Part shown: one piece after another, positions 59,533 through 64,000 of the stretch
Layout of the letters: each line of letters begins with the position of its first letter
Position numbering within the stretch: position 1 is the stretch's first letter
Source of the DNA: Misgurnus anguillicaudatus
Taxonomy: Eukaryota > Chordata > Actinopteri > Cypriniformes > Cobitidae
Reading direction: 5' to 3'
DNA: 64,000 nt
Assembly: GCF_027580225.2 (NCBI RefSeq)
Contig: NC_073341.2
Coordinates: 13,694,501 to 13,758,500 of the forward strand
Position numbers and translations under genes: made by a program
The notes under the pieces: generated by a model
The model's database searches: none
What the model was told of the DNA's origin: nothing
The model's input: only the letters and a program-made list of their open reading frames with translations

Positions 59533-59622
59533 ACTTTACTTTACACTGTACACATTTAGCTGTCATGCACTCGCATGGGCATTTTTGTCCTTTTCATTTT
59601 TTTGTCATTTTGGTTGTGTTAA

Positions 59623-59898
59623 AGAAACACTATGTAGTTTCCATGTAAAAATGACTTACAGCTCCCCCATGTGGTTGAAAAGCGCAACAATGCCTGGTAT
59701 CAGACACTCTTCTGCAGGCAGGGGGAGGGGTGGGGCTGTGTGCTCTACCCTCCACCGCCACTTTCAGAGTGTGCTTGTAGCAGCTAGGAGGCTGCTCAGG
59801 TTGCAGCAACAGTACAATCTGTCCCGTTAAAAGTTGTTCTATCACTGAAATAATTTTAGAGACATTATTTAAAGGTAAAAAAACTACATAGTGTTGCT
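59623..59898. mobile_element. TTAA-flanked MITE in the 3' flank of TLR copy 2
   Basis: 276 bp with ends AGAAACACTATGTAGTTT and, complemented, AGCAACACTATGTAGTTT, bordered by TTAA (59619-59622, 59899-59902). Copy 1 has the single-TTAA empty site (GTGTTAATGCAAACTGC near 8967). Confidence 0.93.
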
Positions 59899-60467
59899 TT
59901 AATGCCAACTGCATACATTTTGTTGAAGGTGTGTATATTTATCTGTATTTTTGCTTTCATAAATGTTTTTATTTTAAATGCGAAACACACTTAGGTGCTA
60001 AAGGACAAAAATGTCCCCATTGAATACCATTATTTTAATCTGCAAATTTTAAACATAAATCATGCATTCTGTATTAAAATGCTTTTTTAATGTGTGAAAT
60101 GTGAAATTTTATTCCTTCTTTGCATTGTTCTTCATTTGTTATTGGTTTTGTACAGTGTTAAACATTTATTTTATTATATAAGTTCAGAAGCCCCTATGTA
60201 AATATTAATAATTATATTTTATGACCGTTTTTTGACATGGGCATTATCTAATAAAATAATAATGTATCAAAAGTAATGTAGTTGGTAATCATTAACATAT
60301 CCAAGATAAATTAGCATAGGAAAAAAGTGGGTAAAATATTAATCTTATATTTTTATGATTGTTTTAGGGCATGGACATTTTTGTGAGTTTTGAACATAAG
60401 TGTGAGTTTTTTAAATGAATGCCCAAAGAGTTAACTACATAGACACACCATGTTATATGTTTATATA

Positions 60468-60652
60468 CACTCTTAGAATTAATGTGTTAAAAACAACATG
60501 TTGTCCCAGAATCCACCCATCTCTGTGTTATTATTGAAACAACACATTTTGTGTTACTTTTAACACAACTTGTGTTATATTTTAAAACAAAAATGACACA
60601 TAATGTGTTAAAAGCTTAACGCACAAAGAAGTGTAAATCCTTTCTAAGAGTG
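60468..60652. mobile_element. TA-flanked MITE in the 3' flank of TLR copy 2
   Basis: 185 bp with ends CACTCTTAGAA and, complemented, CACTCTTAGAAA, flanked by TA. The inside is rich in GTGTTA/TAACAC words. Copy 1 has the empty TA site (TTTATATAGTATTG near 23000). Confidence 0.93.
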
Positions 60653-60750
60653 TAGTATTGTATGGGGTTTATATGGAATTGTATATAGTGTTGTACCGCA
60701 ACTGCACAGGAAATTTTTTGACTGTGCTCCTAAACAATGTAAGTGTAGCG

Positions 60751-62165
60751 TGTTCCACTGAAGACTAAGGCTGTAACGATTAATTGTGCAAATGCGCGTT
60801 TTCTCAATGAATTAATTTTAATGAATTACGGTGAAATCCCTGCACATCCAAATGCCAGGGAGCGCTCTCATGCAGAAACTCCCTTTGTGCCACAGAAGAA
60901 GTAGTATTACAAACGCTATTCAAGGAAATGTGTAAAGGAATATTTATATCGCTGTCCTTCAAATTGTTTCAGTTATTTTCATGATAATAAAGAATATTTT
61001 GAATGATTTTTATTTAACGAGTGTTGTTTTTTTAAATGCACATTATAAAGGATGTTAACTCATAATGATTTTAGATTGATAAGGACTTCCTACTGACCAA
61101 ATGCCGAGAACAGAGATTTTGATGGATAAACTAAACAGGTTTTTTAATCAAAGAAGTAACCAAAAAATTAAATAAACATTCATTCACAATAATGACTTGA
61201 GTTTCTTTTTCACATGTGCCAAATTCAATATAACTCTCCTTTAATAAAGAAAACAAAACCAAAATAAAATACTGTTGTCTCTGTTGTCTTGCTTTCAATT
61301 ATGATTATTTGAATATAGTTTTAGCTTTTTGGCTTTATAAGTGCAGTTATAAGTTCAGTTCGTTTGAATAAAAAAACATCAAAGTTCGTCTCTAATCATA
61401 GATTAATTGTTCCGCGGTCCAAAACAAAAATATTTAAATGCACTTTAACGTATTCTCAAGTCGATTATGCGGAGTTCGTCAGCCACAAATCACTTTTACA
61501 GTGTTTGTTGTCTCCGTAGCTTTCACAGATCTCTTTGGCCAAAAATGACTTTCACTTATCAACCGATCAAAGAACCTGACCAAATCAGATGACTAAATAC
61601 TTTAACAGACACTTGTTCATGGTCATCAGATTTCACTATCAACTCGCATACACATTTTGCACTTATGATGATTCACACTCGTGTTTCTGGCTCAAGGATC
61701 ATCTGTCTCTACAGCTGTTGTGTGACTACGTCATATGTATGTTCGTCATATTCGCATATGTCACACCCCGGGGCTGGCTACTGTTTGGCTAAAGCCACGC
61801 CCCTTTTCAACTTCCACCTCGAGGAGGTCCCCAAAGCCAACCCAATGACCAGACAACAACGAGGACAGGTAAGTATAAAACAAATCTTTATTTATTTAAA
61901 TATTTAAAATGAACTTGGGGGAATGGGGCAATTAAAACTAAAGTCTCTGGCTCTGCCCTCCAGGTAGGCTGCGGCCAAGGGAGTAACAGGAAGAAGGTGG
62001 GGCAATGGGGGTCCGGGGCACTATAGACCAGGGGGCGTGGGGCTCAGGCTCCTGCCTGGTCCTTGCTGTCCGTGGCGCCCTCCTTTTCCTCCTGGAGGCA
62101 GAATTAAAAGCAAGATGAGTGTTTAGGTTTATGTCCTTTCTGCGTACCTTTGTTCTTCTTACGGG
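60751..62165. other. Unassigned stretch after TLR block 2
   Basis: 60760-61730 is AT-rich without recognised genes. At 61780-61870 a more GC-rich piece ends in a strong donor-like GAGGACAGgtaagtat, resembling an exon, but no protein family was recognised. Confidence 0.35.
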
Positions 62166-62169
62166 GACT

Positions 62170-62735
62170 TCACCGCACGTGCTCACACAGTTCCTTGTCG
62201 TGTCGCTCACTCTTCCCCTCTCTTTCTCCACAGACAGCGGCTGGGGCACAGAGGCACAGTTAAATAGGCTTGGTTTACTCTCACCTCTCTGCTGGATACA
62301 GCGTATGGTAAGTACAGGTTGTACACGGTTCCTCTTCGTGTTGCTCACTCTTCCTCTCTCTTCCTCCACAGGCAACAACTAGGACACAGAGGCACAGTTA
62401 ATTGGACTTGGTTCGCTCTCACCTCTTTGCTGGCTACAGCTCACGGTAAGTACAAGTTTCACACAGTTCGTTTTCGTGGTGTTCACTCTCTCTCTCTCTT
62501 TCTCCACAGGCAGCGGCTGGGACACAGAGGCACAGTTAATTGGACTTGGTTCACTCTCACCTCTTTGCTGGCTACAGCTTACGGTAAGTACAGGTTTCAC
62601 ACAGTTCGTTTTCGTGGTGCTCACTTTCTTTCTCTTTTTCTCCTCAGGCGACAGCTAGGACACAGAGGCACAGTTAATTGGACTTGGTTTGCTCTCACCT
62701 CTTTGCTGGGTGCGACATACAGTAAGTACGGACTT
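62170..62735 (+). repeat. 138-bp-period array of exon-like units with splice-like borders
   Basis: About four units. Donor-like GTAAGTA starts at 62308, 62446, 62584 and 62722; acceptor-like pyrimidine tracts ending in CAG sit at 62231, 62369, 62507 and 62645. Both series are spaced exactly 138 bp apart. Each unit is thus a 64-bp intron-like part and a 74-bp exon-like part (ACACAGAGGCACAGTTAATT, ACCTCTTTGCTGG). Because 138 is a multiple of three, one frame stays open through the array and shows a 46-residue repeat (GHRGTVNWTWF, TSLLAT); I do not call it a protein. Confidence 0.85.
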
Positions 62736-64000
62736 TACACACTCTGGGGGTATTCCTCGCGTGCCGTTTCTGTACGGTGCGTTCTCCGTCCCTGTCAATC
62801 AGCAGACTTAAAGGGGTTTAATTCAATACAACTGGGTGGCGGACTTACGACAATTGATTTTTCTCGATGGCTCAGATGGGGCAAGCAGTTCCTATGTAGC
62901 GTCCGGGGCGGACCCTCTCGACGAGCTCGATGGTTGCAGAGGGGTGGAAACGTCGCACCGTCTCACCGGGCCGAGCGCTGCCCTTTCCTCGCTACCGTTG
63001 GGTGATCGAACACCGGACAGGGGCGCCCCTTTGTAGAGACCTCGGGACAGGCGGAATTCTTACACCTCTCTCTCTGCAACAGTAAATATTACATAGATAA
63101 AAGCATCAACAACGGCGACCCCTAGTCGTACTCACACATCCACCAATTCTCCAGCTCTTCACCGCCGTTCTTCAAAACATCCCAAATGTCTAGACAGGAG
63201 ATCATTCCGGGGCACCACACCGTTGCTTTAGGCCTGAAGCGTGTTCACAGCATATAGTATGCTAATTTTCACTAGGACCGGCAACCTCCTCGTCCTCCCT
63301 CGATGAAATGTGCGAAGGCGGGGGTTTGCCTGACGAGACACAGCAATACACGGCACCACGTCAAAGTGAAAGTTTCCACAGCACAAAGACTCACCCACCA
63401 CACTCAAGTGCACACAAAGGACGCCCGTCTTCCTCAACTTCGCCCAGGTCCGATTGGCGATGAATAATGCGGCCTAGTTGATGGTTTCGTCGCTGTGACC
63501 AGCTTTTAGCCAAATGTTCCTTCGGCTCACCCACCACACTATCTTAGGGGTAGGGCCGCCCTCCTTCTCCTGGAGGTATCCGCTAGACAGACAGGTTAGT
63601 ATACAAAGCGTCTTCAACAGAATATTGTTACTCACAAATGCTGCGAACTCTTTGTCCCACTGTCCTCCATTCTGGTTCACACAAACAGTCGACTCCAACC
63701 CCGCAAAACGGAGCGTCTCTTCCCCCAACAGGGTTACCCCACAACTTCCGATATTTCCACAATTTACCTGCAGGTATGTACTCCCATAAACTCAGTTTCT
63801 TCTCCTCTTGTTGTGTCTCGGTTTGCAACGTTTTCCATTCGCTCTTCGACCCTTAAGGTTCACGATGTCCTTCCAACCATGCAAGCTTCATCCTGAGAAA
63901 GAGAGCTAGACAGCCACCAGCAGCGCACCGGATGAGCACAACGCAGCACTTCAACACAACACCAACAACAAGCTCCCAAACTGTGATTTAAGCTGATCTT
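62736..64000. other. GC-richer unassigned sequence to the window edge
   Basis: No recognised coding segment or repeat terminus. Several frames of 60-90 codons overlap on both strands without motifs. The phrase CCTCCTTCTCCTGGAGG near 63560 echoes CCTCCTTTTCCTCCTGGAGG near 62080 and hints that both belong to one larger repeat. Confidence 0.3.

Larger units (their letters stand above)
56458..60750 (+). repeat. Right copy of the TLR segmental duplication
   Basis: Direct-orientation paralogue of 5780-9435 plus 22863-23101. Two small elements are present only here (59623-59898 and 60468-60652). The match ends near ATGTAAG at 60750. Confidence 0.9.

Noticed and set aside
62319..63005. 228-codon frame with 46-residue repeats as a protein gene
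   Set aside because: Openness follows from a 138-bp repeat divisible by three; it ignores the recurrent splice-like borders and has no known fold.

Overview
The window looks like a teleost, probably cyprinid, nuclear genome. The evidence is two intact single-exon fish Toll-like receptor genes, AC and ATCT microsatellites, and a very dense load of hAT, PIF/Harbinger, TTAA-targeting (Kolobok-like), Tc1/mariner-type and Ty3/Gypsy elements with the AT-rich, intron-containing style of fish transposons. Only the two TLR genes look like ordinary host genes. The rest is mobile DNA, relics and unassigned sequence.

Layout. 1-5.2 kb: a decayed PIF/Harbinger transposon (accessory ORF on +, broken transposase on -) with a hAT element in one of its introns and a smaller hAT element inside that one. 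5.8-9.4 kb: first TLR gene. 9.4-11.3 kb: a hAT element. 11.4-22.8 kb: an 11.35-kb element with TTAA target duplications. It carries a multi-exon Kolobok-like transposase gene (+, degraded) facing a gene (-) whose last exon is an open P2X7 'ballast'-type cysteine domain; at least four smaller transposons sit inside it. 22.9-23.1 kb: the rest of the first TLR duplication block. 23.9-30.8 kb: a hAT element containing a near-complete Ty3/Gypsy chromovirus with LTRs about 98% alike. 31.2-33.1 kb: a broken THAP/G2E3-like/HECT-like gene relic. 33.3-42.3 kb: assorted MITEs, a solo LTR, hairpin repeats, and a helicase fragment inside an inverted-repeat element. 43.4-51.9 kb: a large element with long inverted arms, each with an inward-facing TATA box, and internal tandem repeats; a hAT and a TTAA element have landed in it. 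53.1-55.2 kb: a hAT relic with a nested TTAA MITE. 56.5-60.75 kb: second TLR gene, a direct duplicate of the first. 62.2-62.7 kb: a 138-bp-period array in which every unit carries splice-acceptor-like and splice-donor-like sequences.

How the parts relate. The two TLR blocks are paralogous in direct orientation, and the homology continues into both flanks. Each copy therefore serves as an empty-site control for insertions in the other, which confirms three insertions to the base pair and places the 11-kb TTAA element as an insertion in the first copy's downstream flank. The TIR-coding part of the two genes is identical over 333 nt while the ectodomains have diverged, which suggests gene conversion or strong constraint. 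The most unusual item is the 11-kb TTAA element, because a P2X7-ballast-like gene rides on it convergently with the transposase. All reading-frame, splice and boundary calls were made by eye.
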